Source: JACCYQ01 sp036675565
GTDB taxonomy: Bacteria > Bacteroidota > Bacteroidia > Chitinophagales > Chitinophagaceae
Assembly (NCBI GenBank): GCA_036675565.1
Contig: JAKFER010000300.1
Location: 1-63,027 of the forward strand
Length of the DNA stretch: 63,027 nucleotides
Reading direction: 5' to 3'
Below are positions 1 through 8,481 of the stretch, piece by piece. Positions within the stretch are counted from its first letter, which is position 1. Each line of letters opens with the position of its first letter. A program made the position numbers and the translations under genes. The notes beneath the pieces were generated by a model. It saw only the letters and a program-made list of their open reading frames with translations, had not been told where the DNA came from and made no database searches.

Positions 1-813
1 ACGCCAGCTACCTATGCCTGTAAATAAAAGTATAGCGGCTCCAATCAAACATGCCAGCGTTGATGTTTCTCCAATGGAGCCGGGAATAAAACCAATAAAT
101 GATTCCCAAATGCCCGGAATATTTTCTTTAAGATCTGCAGCCGCATTTCCTAATGGTGTAGCACCGCTGAAACCATCAACAACCTGTTGTCCTTCTTTGA
201 CACTGGTGTTGATCCAAACTTCGTTACCAGACATTTTTGTTGGATAGGCAAAGAAGAGAAATGCCCTTGCTGTTAATGCGGGGTTCAGGATATTCATACC
301 TGTACCGCCAAAAACTTCTTTACCAATAATGACTGCAAAAATGGTTGAAACACTGACCATCCATAAAGGCACATCGACCGGCATAACGAGTGGTATCAGC
401 ATTCCGGTAACCAAAAATCCTTCATTGATTTGATGCTTCCGGATAATAGCAAAAATAAATTCAACCGTGAGACCGGTTACATAAGATACAATGACAATGG
501 GCAATACCTTGATGGCACCAAATCCAACTTGCTGTAAAAAGGTTGCATCAGGTATCCCTATGGAAAGGTAATGCTGGTACCCGGTATTCCAAATTCCAAA
601 CAACAAGCATGGAACCAGCGAGATGACAACCAGTATCATGGTGCGTTTGAGATCAATAGCATCACGAATATGTGCACCCTGGGATGGAGCCGTGTGTTCC
701 GGTACAAACAAAAAAGTTTCGAAAGCATTAAAGGCTGGATAGAATTTTTCCAGCTTACCACCTTTTTCAAAGTTGGGTTTTACTTTGTCTAATATTTTCC
801 TGATTGGCTTCAC
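1..813 (-). CDS. nqrB: Na+-translocating NADH:quinone reductase subunit B (partial)
   Basis: Integral membrane subunit of the Na+-NQR complex, which couples NADH:ubiquinone/menaquinone oxidoreduction to Na+ export. The 3' end is cut off by the window edge, leaving about 271 residues. Translation from a GTG at 813 gives a polar N-terminus (KPIRKILDKVKPNFEKGGK) followed by several hydrophobic segments. The motif DGFSGATPLG is present. The Thr of SGAT, about residue 219, is the covalent FMN attachment site known in NqrB. No ATG fits the family N-terminus, so GTG is preferred. It follows nqrA on the same strand after an unusually long 263 bp gap. Other Nqr subunits would lie beyond position 1. 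Family assignment is near certain; the start is slightly less so. Confidence 0.95.
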   Translation of the reverse strand, partial: MKPIRKILDKVKPNFEKGGKLEKFYPAFNAFETFLFVPEHTAPSQGAHIRDAIDLKRTMILVVISLVPCLLFGIWNTGYQHYLSIGIPDATFLQQVGFGAIKVLPIVIVSYVTGLTVEFIFAIIRKHQINEGFLVTGMLIPLVMPVDVPLWMVSVSTIFAVIIGKEVFGGTGMNILNPALTARAFLFFAYPTKMSGNEVWINTSVKEGQQVVDGFSGATPLGNAAADLKENIPGIWESFIGFIPGSIGETSTLACLIGAAILLFTGIGSWR

Positions 814-1076
814 TGAATACAATTAATGTGATTAATGTCAGATGAATGCCTGTTGTTAGTTTAGTATGCCTTGCCGCGAAAAAAAATAACCATGCTGGTA
901 AAAGAAGACCTTGTTTTTAAAATTAACGAATTAATAGAATAAAAGATACAGAATAAAAAAGACGCTATTTAATTAAAAGATGAAGTGATTGCGACGCAAC
1001 CGGGATGCCATGTAATACCAAAGCTGGTATCATAATGAAACAACTTTTATGGAACAGGGCTTTATACCAGTTATGG
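814..1076. other. nqrA-nqrB intergenic gap
   Basis: A 263 bp AT-rich spacer separates nqrA from nqrB, where genes of this operon are usually only a few bases apart. I find no convincing gene in it. It holds a small inverted repeat, ATACCA-AAGC-TGGTAT at 1015-1030, without a U-tract on the minus strand, so it is not a clear terminator. An internal promoter or an mRNA processing site is possible. Confidence 0.4.
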
Positions 1077-2432
1077 TTAACTGAATTCTTTTCGAACCAG
1101 TTCAAGACCGTGGCGTATAATACTTTGCGAAGGAATTTTTGAAGTGCAGATAAATTCACACAGTGCAAAATCTTCTTCAACCACTTCATAAATACCCAGG
1201 TTTTCCATGAGCTCAATATCCTCTATCATAATGGCTTTTAAAAGTTGTACTGGATAAATATCCATGGGAAAAACTTTTTCATATTCACCGGTTACAACGA
1301 AAGGACGTTCCTCGCCATGCAAATTGGTATCGATAAAAAACTTTTTGGTTGGTGTGATCCAGGAGAAAAATGTTCTGGAAGCACTGAACTTTTTTAATCC
1401 AGGTGCAAGCCAACCCATAAATTCCGGTCGATTGCCTTCTGGAATGACAGTGATTTGCGCATCATAAAAATTCATATAACCTGTTTGTTCAATTTGCCGG
1501 CCACTTAAAACATTGCCGCTGATGATGCGGTTTTCACCCTCTTTCAATCCGCCATCCTCAATGATGTTTGAAACCGCACTGCCCACAATTATTTTATAAT
1601 ATTTGGGTGATTTAATTTGCGATCCGGTGAGTGCAACAATACGGGTTGCATCCAATTTTCCATGATTGAATAAACGGCCAATGATCAGTACATCCTGCGG
1701 ATTAATATACCATACAACCTCGCCTTTGTTAACGGGATTTAAATGATGAATGTGTACACCCGCATTACCTGCGGGATGCGGTCCTGAAAAATAATTTATC
1801 TCAACTCCCTGGGCATTTGTAAAAACAGTTGCCTGTTCTTTTGCACCATTCAGATTCAGGTAAATTTTACCATCAGTAAGTTTTTGAAGTACATCTATAC
1901 CAGTTTGAAAATCATGATCCTGCCCCTGCATGATAAAATCATAATCAGGTGCCAGCGGACTTGTATCGAATGCAGAAATGAAAATTGCTTTTGGTACCTG
2001 TTTTGGATTGGCAATAATACCATAAGGTCTTTGACGGATAAATGGCCATACACCACTGTTCAACAGGGTTTTCATTACAAGATCCCTGCTTTGATTTTCA
2101 ATAGTTGGTTTTTCAAATGCTGTGTAAACAATTTCTTTATCAGCCAGTATTTTAATTTCAAGGATCATTCTTTTATCACCACGTAACACTTCGATAATCT
2201 CTCCACTCACCGGTGAACAAAATTTTATGTCTTCATTGTTCTTATCATAAAAGAGTGGGGTGCCGGCTTTAACTTCATCCCCTGGACTAACGAGTAGCTT
2301 TGGCGTAACTCCAATAAAATCAGGTGGTTTGATGGCAAATGTTTCTGGTAATGCGAAATCAGCCAATTTTTTTTCTGCTTCTCCCTGCAGATTGATATTC
2401 AACCCTTTTTTAATTTTTATATGTTTTGGCAT
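1077..2432 (-). CDS. nqrA: Na+-translocating NADH:quinone reductase subunit A
   Basis: Peripheral cytoplasmic subunit of Na+-NQR, 451 residues, the usual family length. The N-terminus (IKIKKGLNINLQGEAEKK) and the following barrel-sandwich-like region (PGDEVKAGTPLFYDK, SPVSGEIIEV) are characteristic of NqrA, related to the RnfC N-terminal domain. A later segment, IIGRLFNHGKLDATRIVALTGS, also matches the family. It starts at an ATG and is the first recognisable nqr gene on this strand, divergent from the CBS-domain gene. Known biology: together with NqrB to NqrF it forms the respiratory sodium pump of many Bacteroidota. High confidence. Confidence 0.96.
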   Translation of the reverse strand: MPKHIKIKKGLNINLQGEAEKKLADFALPETFAIKPPDFIGVTPKLLVSPGDEVKAGTPLFYDKNNEDIKFCSPVSGEIIEVLRGDKRMILEIKILADKEIVYTAFEKPTIENQSRDLVMKTLLNSGVWPFIRQRPYGIIANPKQVPKAIFISAFDTSPLAPDYDFIMQGQDHDFQTGIDVLQKLTDGKIYLNLNGAKEQATVFTNAQGVEINYFSGPHPAGNAGVHIHHLNPVNKGEVVWYINPQDVLIIGRLFNHGKLDATRIVALTGSQIKSPKYYKIIVGSAVSNIIEDGGLKEGENRIISGNVLSGRQIEQTGYMNFYDAQITVIPEGNRPEFMGWLAPGLKKFSASRTFFSWITPTKKFFIDTNLHGEERPFVVTGEYEKVFPMDIYPVQLLKAIMIEDIELMENLGIYEVVEEDFALCEFICTSKIPSQSIIRHGLELVRKEFS

Positions 2433-2677
2433 ACTTCAAAATTGTTGAATACCTCTAAAATAGAAATATATATTATTAATAAACTTAAGGATTTTTAAAA
2501 CCTGCCGGCATAAAACATCAAGGAAAATATTTATTGAATAGAGAATTGAATACAATTTAAATGCTCTTATTTTTTTTAGAAGGCATAAACCAGGTATTAA
2601 AATCATTTTTAAAAATCGTATATTTAAATACATACCCGGTACCAGAAAATTACTTCTTCACCTCAAATTTATCAGTT

Positions 2678-3109
2678 ATGGGAACCGTAAGTAATATCTT
2701 AAAATCAAAGGGTTACACCATCTTTTCCATTCCACCAGACATTACCGTTTATGAAGCACTTGAAATTATGGTAGATAAAAATGTAAGTGCTTTGCCAGTT
2801 ATTGACAATGGTAAGTTGATCGGGATTTTTAGTGAAAGGGATTATGCCCGGAAGGTAATTTTAAAAGGAAAATCATCTAAAGAAACGACCATTGGAGAAA
2901 TTATGACGGATGACGCCATCACGGTTAAACCTGGACATACAATTGAAGAATGTATGCAACTGATGACCAGCAAGTATACCCGTCATTTACCCGTTATAGA
3001 AAATGATGAATTAATTGGTATTATTTCTATTGGAGATGTTGTAAAATTTATGATAGAAGAGCAGCAGTTTATTATAGAGAATATGGAACATTACATAAAA
3101 AGCACCTGA
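2678..3109 (+). CDS. CBS-domain pair protein
   Basis: A protein of 143 residues consisting almost wholly of two CBS motifs (a Bateman module). CBS1 is around residues 10-65 (ITVYEALEIMVDKNVSALPVID, then LIGIFSERDYARKVI). CBS2 is around residues 75-135 (TVKPGHTIEECMQLMTSKYTRHLPVIE, then LIGIISIGDVVKFMI). Such modules bind adenine nucleotides such as AMP, ATP or S-adenosylmethionine and sense energy state; the ligand here is unknown. The frame is open from 2561, but the ATG at 2678 begins at the family-typical MGTVSNILKSKG and is chosen. It is divergent from nqrA and has no attached catalytic domain. Confidence 0.9.
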   Translation: MGTVSNILKSKGYTIFSIPPDITVYEALEIMVDKNVSALPVIDNGKLIGIFSERDYARKVILKGKSSKETTIGEIMTDDAITVKPGHTIEECMQLMTSKYTRHLPVIENDELIGIISIGDVVKFMIEEQQFIIENMEHYIKST

Positions 3110-3241
3110 ACGCTTGAATAAGCATTACCTGCACATTTCTTGTTCCATAATCTAATCTACCTTGTTTTAAAGATTTTGCTGCCGGTGTGTTTTTTGCATA
3201 TCAATTACCAGGATTTCATTTTAAATATTAAATCATCGCTT

Positions 3242-3451
3242 ATGTCATCGCTTAATTTACAGGCTCCATGGGAAGAGGTTAAGGAAAAGTTGAAAGAGGC
3301 CGATGTGGATCTCACTGACCAGGACCTTGAATATACTCCCGGCAAAGAAGATGAATTACTAACACGGCTCCAGGAAAAATTAGGTAAAAGCAAGGAAGCT
3401 ATCCGCTCCTGGATTGAAAGCGTTTCGTATACTTCCGGAATGGCAGGTTAG
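3242..3451 (+). CDS. CsbD-like small stress protein
   Basis: A 69-residue acidic helical protein. The pattern WEEVKEKLKEADVDLTDQDLEY followed by GKEDELLTRLQEKLGKSKEAIRSWI matches the CsbD-like family (W..[IV]K..LK..[WF]..LTD.DL....GK.DEL...[LI]Q...G). Members are stress-induced in other bacteria, but their molecular role is unknown. The frame extends upstream to 3140, but the ATG at 3242 gives the family N-terminus and avoids a hydrophobic non-family leader. It sits 132 bp after the CBS gene in the same direction and may be co-transcribed. Confidence 0.82.
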   Translation: MSSLNLQAPWEEVKEKLKEADVDLTDQDLEYTPGKEDELLTRLQEKLGKSKEAIRSWIESVSYTSGMAG

Positions 3452-3496
3452 TACTTTTTGATAATCATAATTTCGATCAGCTAAATAAAGTGAAGA

Positions 3497-4288
3497 TTAC
3501 GCTTTGATTTTTTTAGTTTTTTCTTCAAACAGCTTTTCAAAAACGGGGCTTTCTGTTTTTTTCCATTTATCCCAAAATGTAAAATATAACCCGAAGTTGT
3601 ATTTGAATTGTTTATGATGCAGTGAATGATGCGTTGCCCCAATCAACCATTTACCAAAGAAATTTTTGTGAAACCTGGCCGGATAGATTTCAATATCGAG
3701 ATGGTTGATCACGCTGCTAAATGTCATGATCGTTAATTGCAGGACCAGCACATACAAATGCATTGGAAAAATTAATAGTAAAAGGGGAAGAAAAATAGCC
3801 TGCAATATTCCTTCTAAAGGATGAAAAGAAAAAGCTGTCCAGGGCGATGTGATATTACTATCGTGATGAACCTTGTGAACAATGCGGAATATTTTTGGAT
3901 GATGCATCCATCGATGCAACCAGTAATAATATGTTTCGTGCAGGATCATGGCGATAACCAGGCTCAATGGAATCCACCAAAGTGGATAGTCACCCCAATC
4001 CATATAAACTTTTGTAAATCCTTTTTGCCATAATACAACTGTTACAGCCCCGGGTAAAGCAAAAATGAAAGCAGTCAGCATACTCCATTTTACTTCCGAT
4101 TTAAACTGGCCCTGTTTATAGGAACGTTCATTAATTTTTCGCTGTTGCCAGTGTTTCGGAAACCAAATGTAAAAAACCATGTAAAATAACCCGGCAATGA
4201 AAAGGTAACGGCCAATAACAACCGCAAAAACAATTGCAGTGGCAATTAAAAACCAAAAGGGGTTACTAAAGTCAGGTAATTCATTCAT
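3497..4288 (-). CDS. Membrane fatty acid hydroxylase / sterol desaturase family protein
   Basis: A 263-residue integral membrane di-iron enzyme. The histidine clusters of the FA_hydroxylase superfamily are visible: HETYYYWLHRWMHH (residues about 115-128), VHKVHHDS (about 136-143), and HHSLHHKQF (about 222-230), with an isolated His in SFHPLEG. Hydrophobic segments flank them. Family members hydroxylate or desaturate lipid chains (fatty acids, sterols, carotenoids); the substrate here cannot be told. It lies on the minus strand just downstream of the Crp/Fnr gene (39 bp gap) and may be read through from it. Confidence 0.9.
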   Translation of the reverse strand: MNELPDFSNPFWFLIATAIVFAVVIGRYLFIAGLFYMVFYIWFPKHWQQRKINERSYKQGQFKSEVKWSMLTAFIFALPGAVTVVLWQKGFTKVYMDWGDYPLWWIPLSLVIAMILHETYYYWLHRWMHHPKIFRIVHKVHHDSNITSPWTAFSFHPLEGILQAIFLPLLLLIFPMHLYVLVLQLTIMTFSSVINHLDIEIYPARFHKNFFGKWLIGATHHSLHHKQFKYNFGLYFTFWDKWKKTESPVFEKLFEEKTKKIKA

Positions 4289-4327
4289 TGTAATCTATTC
4301 ATCAAAGTTCTGGATCAGTATCAGTTT

Positions 4328-5035
4328 TTATTTGGTATTAGCAATAGCGATCAGTTTGTTTACATCATGCACAATGATCTTCCTGCCTTTGGTTTCAAGG
4401 ATGCCGGATTCTTTAAATTCTGTGAGTAAGCGCACTACATTTTCCCTGGCTGTTCCAACCAGGTTGGCCAGGTCATCTCTGCCCATATTAATTTCTACCG
4501 GCATGCCCGTTTGAAAATTCACTTTATATTTTTCTCTTAGTACAATCAATTGTAAGGCCAGTCTTTCTCTAACGGATTTTTGAGCAAACATAGTCAGGCT
4601 GTTGGCTAAAACGGCAAACTCATGACTCAGGGTTTTAAGTAAAATCCTGTTTAATTCCTTTGATTGGTGCAATGTGTTTAGAAAGTCTTCTTTTGGGATA
4701 AAAGTAATCATGCTTTCTTCCAATGCTGCGGCAGAATCGGGGTATCGATCTTCAGCAAGAATAGCGTGGTAACCTAATAATTCTCCCTTGTTTGCCACAT
4801 AAATAATATGTTCTTTCCCTTTTTCGTCAACCTTATATTTTTTTACTTTTCCCTCTTTGATATAAAAAATGCCAGTGGGATATCCACCATCCCTGAACAG
4901 CAGTTCGCCTTTCTTATAACCTTGCTCCGTTTTATTTGCAGTTAGCGTTTCAACATCCTCCAGGGGGAGGTTGGTTAAAATAGATTCAGTTTTAAAATCC
5001 CATTTATCGATAGGAAAAATTCCGCGGATACTCAT
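4328..5035 (-). CDS. Crp/Fnr family transcriptional regulator
   Basis: A 235-residue regulator with a cyclic-nucleotide-binding-like beta-roll (residues about 20-130: KKGELLFRDGGYPTGIFYIKEGKVKKYKVDEKGKE, NKGELLGYHAILAEDRYPDSAAAL), a dimer helix (about 130-165) and a winged helix-turn-helix (GRDDLANLVGTARENVVRLLTEFKESGILETKGRKI). It contains no cysteine, so an Fnr-type iron-sulfur cluster is excluded. The effector is unknown. It is divergent from the methyltransferase/SulP operon. Two CRP-like sites lie between them, suggesting autoregulation and control of the transporter operon (inference). Confidence 0.93.
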   Translation of the reverse strand: MSIRGIFPIDKWDFKTESILTNLPLEDVETLTANKTEQGYKKGELLFRDGGYPTGIFYIKEGKVKKYKVDEKGKEHIIYVANKGELLGYHAILAEDRYPDSAAALEESMITFIPKEDFLNTLHQSKELNRILLKTLSHEFAVLANSLTMFAQKSVRERLALQLIVLREKYKVNFQTGMPVEINMGRDDLANLVGTARENVVRLLTEFKESGILETKGRKIIVHDVNKLIAIANTK

Positions 5036-5059
5036 TAGGCAGCAAATTTACCCATTAAA

Positions 5060-5098
5060 AAGTGATAAAATTTACTTTTTGAAGTGATAAGACTTACT
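5060..5098. promoter_or_regulatory. Tandem CRP-like operator sites
   Basis: Two near-identical sites lie 22 bp (two helical turns) apart: 5060-5076 (AAGTGATAAAATTTACT) and 5082-5098 (AAGTGATAAGACTTACT). Each reads AGTGA-N6-TTACT, an imperfect palindrome with the half-site spacing of a Crp/Fnr operator. They sit between the divergent Crp/Fnr gene and the methyltransferase operon. The downstream site is centred roughly 41-44 bp upstream of the start predicted from the -7 element at 5120, the class II activator position. The binding protein is inferred from location. Confidence 0.65.
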
Positions 5099-5119
5099 AC
5101 TATGGATTAGCATAAGCGA

Positions 5120-5127
5120 TAGTTTTG
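5120..5127 (+). promoter_or_regulatory. Bacteroidota -7 promoter element (TAnnTTTG)
   Basis: TAGTTTTG matches the Bacteroidota housekeeping sigma -7 consensus TAnnTTTG. No good -33 element is visible at the expected distance; the second CRP-like site occupies that area instead, as expected for an activator-dependent promoter. It would give a 5' leader of about 20 nt before the ATG at 5155. Confidence 0.55.
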
Positions 5128-5154
5128 TGTTTAATTAATAGTGGAGAAGTTATA

Positions 5155-5817
5155 ATGAAGAGGAGTGCATCGGGAATAGGTATATTTAATTCTGTTACAT
5201 TAAAACTGGCTATGTCATTACTGGGTAACAAACAGCATATAGATAAATGGTTCAATTCGGATGTTCAGTTCAACCAGATTTACCCGGCTTCCATCCAATT
5301 ATTAGCAAGCAAACACTGGACACCATTATCAGTAGCCAGGAAAGCTGCTAATTTTTTAGCGGCAGAAAAAAATGTTCGTATCCTCGATATAGGCAGCGGG
5401 GTTGGCAAGTTTTGTTTGGCAGCAGCATATCATAAACCAGATGCTTTTTATTTTGGAGTAGAGCAAAGAAAGAGCTTGATTAATTATGCAGAAGCAGCCA
5501 GGGGAATTTTAGAATTGGACCAGGTTTCATTTATACATGGAAATTTTACACAATTAAACTTTAATGATTACGACCATTTTTACTTTTACAATGCTTTCTA
5601 TGAAAACCTGGTAGGGACTTTTAAAATTGATGACAGCATAGAATATTCAGCCCAGCTGTTTCATTATTATAACAGTTATTTGTTCCGGTTATTGGAAAAA
5701 AAACCTGCAGGAACCAGGCTGGCAACATTTCACAGCATGGAAGATGAAGTGCCTTCCTGTTATTACGAGGTGGGTTCGGAAATGGATAACCTTTTAAAGT
5801 TTTGGATAAAAGCTTAA
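5155..5817 (+). CDS. Class I SAM-dependent methyltransferase
   Basis: About 220 residues with a Rossmann-like methyltransferase core. Motif I is VRILDIGSGVGKFCLAAA (around residues 78-95), an acidic strand-2 end follows (YFGVEQRKSLINYAE), and then HGNFTQLNFNDYDHFYFYNAFYEN. The last pattern (FYFYNAFYEN) recalls Dot1-like or O/N-methyltransferases, but the substrate is unknown. An upstream in-frame ATG at 5125 overlaps the -7 element, so the ATG at 5155, preceded by GGAGAAG, is chosen. It is the first gene of a tight three-gene operon ending in a SulP transporter (10 and 3 bp gaps). Confidence 0.85.
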   Translation: MKRSASGIGIFNSVTLKLAMSLLGNKQHIDKWFNSDVQFNQIYPASIQLLASKHWTPLSVARKAANFLAAEKNVRILDIGSGVGKFCLAAAYHKPDAFYFGVEQRKSLINYAEAARGILELDQVSFIHGNFTQLNFNDYDHFYFYNAFYENLVGTFKIDDSIEYSAQLFHYYNSYLFRLLEKKPAGTRLATFHSMEDEVPSCYYEVGSEMDNLLKFWIKA

Positions 5818-5827
5818 TTAATCTACT

Positions 5828-6109
5828 ATGGATTTATCATTAACGGATTATCGCTCAAAACTTATCGCAAAGATTATGCTTTCAAATTCCCAGGCTGAAG
5901 TAAAGAGATATATAGATGCAGCAGTAAAAAGTCTTGAACAGCATAAACTTCATGGACATATTATTTTACGATTTATTGACAAGATGATTGCCGAACTGGA
6001 ACTGTTTAATCCTATGGATCAGGATGCGCAACAATGGAGTAACATTCATATGGCAAGAATAGTATTAAAACAAGTTAAAAGAAGCCAGGAGCCTGCTTTA
6101 AAGGACTAA
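5828..6109 (+). CDS. Small helical hypothetical protein
   Basis: 93 residues, not recognised. It is predicted mainly alpha-helical with repeated charged and leucine positions (SQAEVKRYIDAAVKSLEQHKLHGHIILRFIDKMIAELELF). There is no signal peptide, membrane segment or cysteine. It is wedged between the methyltransferase (10 bp) and the SulP gene (3 bp), so it is very probably translated and functionally tied to them. A cytoplasmic accessory role is a guess. Confidence 0.7.
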   Translation: MDLSLTDYRSKLIAKIMLSNSQAEVKRYIDAAVKSLEQHKLHGHIILRFIDKMIAELELFNPMDQDAQQWSNIHMARIVLKQVKRSQEPALKD

Positions 6110-6112
6110 TCA

Positions 6113-7807
6113 GTGTATACGCCAAAATTATTCAGTACACTAAAAAATTACAACCGCCAGCAATTTACCAAAGACTTGTTGGCTGGATTAATTGTTGGAA
6201 TAGTAGCACTACCGCTCGCAATAGCATTTGCTATCGCTTCCGGCGTTTCACCGGAAAAAGGATTGTATACTGCTGTTATCGCTGGCTTTATTATATCTGC
6301 AATAGGTGGAAGTCGTGTTCAGATCGGCGGACCTACAGGTGCCTTTATAGTAATAGTTTATGGCATTGTGCAGCTGCATGGAATCAATGGTTTGATCATT
6401 GCCACTTTTATGGCAGGCATCATACTTATTATCATGGGCCTGGCCAGGTTAGGTTCCGTCATTAAATTTATCCCTCATCCACTGATCATTGGTTTTACAA
6501 GCGGAATTGCACTGATAATTTTTTCTTCGCAGGTAAAAGATTTCCTGGGTTTAAAGATGGGACCCATTCCAGCGGATTTTTTTCATAAATGGAGAAGCTT
6601 TGCAGAAAATTTTCACAGCATTAATTTATATGCAGCAGCAATTGCTGCAATAACAGTCCTTGTCATTATTTTATGGCCAAAGGTTACGCATAAAATTCCA
6701 GGTTCATTGGTGGCAATTTTAATTACAACTGTAGGAATGCAATTATTAAATCTGCCTGTAGAAACCATTGGCAGTGTATTTGGAAGCATACCATCGTCAC
6801 TTCCAGTTCCTTCATTCCCTGATGTGGATTTTGACACTATTAAAAATTTAATTCAGCCTGCATTTACTATTGCCATTTTAGGGGGTATTGAATCTTTGTT
6901 ATCAGCAGTAGTTGCAGATGGGATGATAGGGGGTAATCATAAATCAAATGTAGAACTGGTAGCACAGGGTACGGCTAATATTTTTTCTTCAATTTTTGGC
7001 GGCATCCCAGCTACCGGTGCCATTGCCAGGACAGCTACCAATGTAAAGAATGGCGGACGTACCCCTGTGGCAGGTATGGTGCATGCATTAACATTGTTGC
7101 TTATCATATTGTTGTTGGGTAAATGGGCGGCATTGATCCCCATGGCCACACTTGCAGGAATCCTGGTAGTTGTTGCATATAATATGAGTGAATGGAAAAG
7201 TTTTCGTTCCGTATTAAAAGGACCTAAAAGTGATATGGCTGTTTTGCTTACTACATTTATTCTAACGGTATTGGTTGATCTTACTGTAGCTCTTGAAATA
7301 GGGATGGTGTTGGCTGCCTTTTTGTTTATGCGGAATATGATCAAATTTAGTGAGGTGAGCATGCTTGAGAAAAGTTTATACCCTCACAACGATACAGTCG
7401 ATAAGGACTCCATCGATCATTTTATTATACCCGAACATGCTCAGGTATTTGAAATTGCCGGACCTCTTTTTTTTGGTGCTGCTTATAAGTTTAAAGATGC
7501 TATGCGATTTATAGAGAAACCACCAAAAGTGTTGATCATTCGCATGCGGCAGGTGCCAATTATTGATGCAACCGGGATAAAAACCATTGAAGAAGTTTAT
7601 AAAGAATCAAAGGGAAGAGGAACTAAAATGATATTGAGTGAAGTAAAAAGTGTACAGGTGTTGAAAGAATTAAAAGATGCACGATTGATGTTTGCTATCG
7701 GTAAAGCAAACATTACTGAAACATTTTCAGCAGCATTAGAAAGAAGTAAAAAGATTTTGAATGATGTGCAACCCGTTGTTCAGTATCAAAAAACAGTTCA
7801 GGAATAA
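6113..7807 (+). CDS. SulP family anion transporter with STAS domain
   Basis: 564 residues. The N-terminal two thirds is a SulP/SLC26 membrane domain (DLLAGLIVGIVALPLAIAFAIASGVSPEKGLYTAVIAGF; GGPTGAFIVIVYGIV; GGIPATGAIARTATNVKNGGRTPVAGMVHA). The C-terminal about 120 residues form a STAS domain (VFEIAGPLFFGAAYKF, VLIIRMRQVPIIDATGIKTIEE). SulP proteins move sulfate, bicarbonate or other anions; selectivity cannot be read here, and no carbonic anhydrase or sulfate assimilation gene is adjacent. The start is a GTG at 6113, 3 bp after the previous stop, consistent with coupled translation. The CRP-like promoter upstream of the operon would control it. Confidence 0.93.
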   Translation: MYTPKLFSTLKNYNRQQFTKDLLAGLIVGIVALPLAIAFAIASGVSPEKGLYTAVIAGFIISAIGGSRVQIGGPTGAFIVIVYGIVQLHGINGLIIATFMAGIILIIMGLARLGSVIKFIPHPLIIGFTSGIALIIFSSQVKDFLGLKMGPIPADFFHKWRSFAENFHSINLYAAAIAAITVLVIILWPKVTHKIPGSLVAILITTVGMQLLNLPVETIGSVFGSIPSSLPVPSFPDVDFDTIKNLIQPAFTIAILGGIESLLSAVVADGMIGGNHKSNVELVAQGTANIFSSIFGGIPATGAIARTATNVKNGGRTPVAGMVHALTLLLIILLLGKWAALIPMATLAGILVVVAYNMSEWKSFRSVLKGPKSDMAVLLTTFILTVLVDLTVALEIGMVLAAFLFMRNMIKFSEVSMLEKSLYPHNDTVDKDSIDHFIIPEHAQVFEIAGPLFFGAAYKFKDAMRFIEKPPKVLIIRMRQVPIIDATGIKTIEEVYKESKGRGTKMILSEVKSVQVLKELKDARLMFAIGKANITETFSAALERSKKILNDVQPVVQYQKTVQE

Positions 7808-7822
7808 AAAACTGAAACTGCA

Positions 7823-8365
7823 TTATGCAGTATGCAATTTGTATTCTTTAAAAACCCCGGTATCTTCTACTTGTTGTTCTTTTAACTTATCCAACAGTTC
7901 TGTTGCGTACTTGTTTTTTACAAAATACTCCAGGATGTAAGCATACTGGCAGTTCTCGTAATAGGCTTCGTAAATATTCAGTTTACTGTGTTCCGTTAAT
8001 TGTTTAAAAAGGCCCAGGTCTGTACGCGGATCCGTTATAAATGCAAATATTTTTTTTTCATCTGATTGCGCATCATGCTGTTTTTCTTCCTGTAAAACGG
8101 AATAGCCACCAACCTGTTTTAATTTGATTTCAACTTCCGGTGTGCGGGAAGATCGCCTGTTTTTTGTGAAAAGAAACTGGAGTTCTCCAGCAGTGCAGCG
8201 ATGTTGAGCTATATACCTGAAACCACCATTTTTTTCTGATTGCTGCATCGTCACATCCTGGTCGCTGTTAACGGACCGGGTGTATTGTTCCCATTGCGCT
8301 AAAAAAGGTTCCCTGCCAAGTATGGTATCGAAACAAACAAAATGCACCACTTTTTCTTTTCTCAT
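7823..8365 (-). CDS. Hypothetical protein
   Basis: 180 residues from the ATG at 8365; not recognised. There is no signal peptide or membrane segment. Visible features are a segment starting VVHFVCFDTILGREPFLAQWEQYTR, a likely beta-rich middle (GELQFLFTKNRRSS, VEIKLKQVGGYSVLQEE), a DPRTDLGLFKQL stretch and an aromatic-rich helix (YEAYYENCQYAYILEYF). The frame stays open to a TTG at 8437, but that start would lie inside the U-tract of the neighbouring gene's terminator, so the internal ATG is preferred. The protein is convergent with the SulP gene. Confidence 0.6.
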   Translation of the reverse strand: MRKEKVVHFVCFDTILGREPFLAQWEQYTRSVNSDQDVTMQQSEKNGGFRYIAQHRCTAGELQFLFTKNRRSSRTPEVEIKLKQVGGYSVLQEEKQHDAQSDEKKIFAFITDPRTDLGLFKQLTEHSKLNIYEAYYENCQYAYILEYFVKNKYATELLDKLKEQQVEDTGVFKEYKLHTA

Positions 8366-8435
8366 CCCGGTAAGGTATGCTTTAAAACCCGGTTTGCCGC
8401 ATTTAGGTGCTCTTTTGTCAATCCATTGTGATTTC

Positions 8436-8470
8436 AAAAAAAAAAAGGTGACGTTAATAAAAACGCCACC
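8436..8470 (-). terminator. Rho-independent terminator
   Basis: Read on the minus strand: a 9 bp stem GGTGGCGTT / AACGTCACC (one G-T pair), a 6 nt loop and a run of eleven T. It lies just after the stop of the DUF2231-like membrane gene and should end its transcript. Confidence 0.85.
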
Positions 8471-8481
8471 ATTGATTCAAC

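Noticed and set aside
965..1216. 83-codon minus-strand frame overlapping the end of nqrA
   Set aside because: It overlaps conserved nqrA sequence in another frame and has low-complexity character.
8366..8437. TTG start of the hypothetical gene at 7823
   Set aside because: It would begin inside the U-tract of the adjacent gene's terminator; the ATG at 8365 is a better start.
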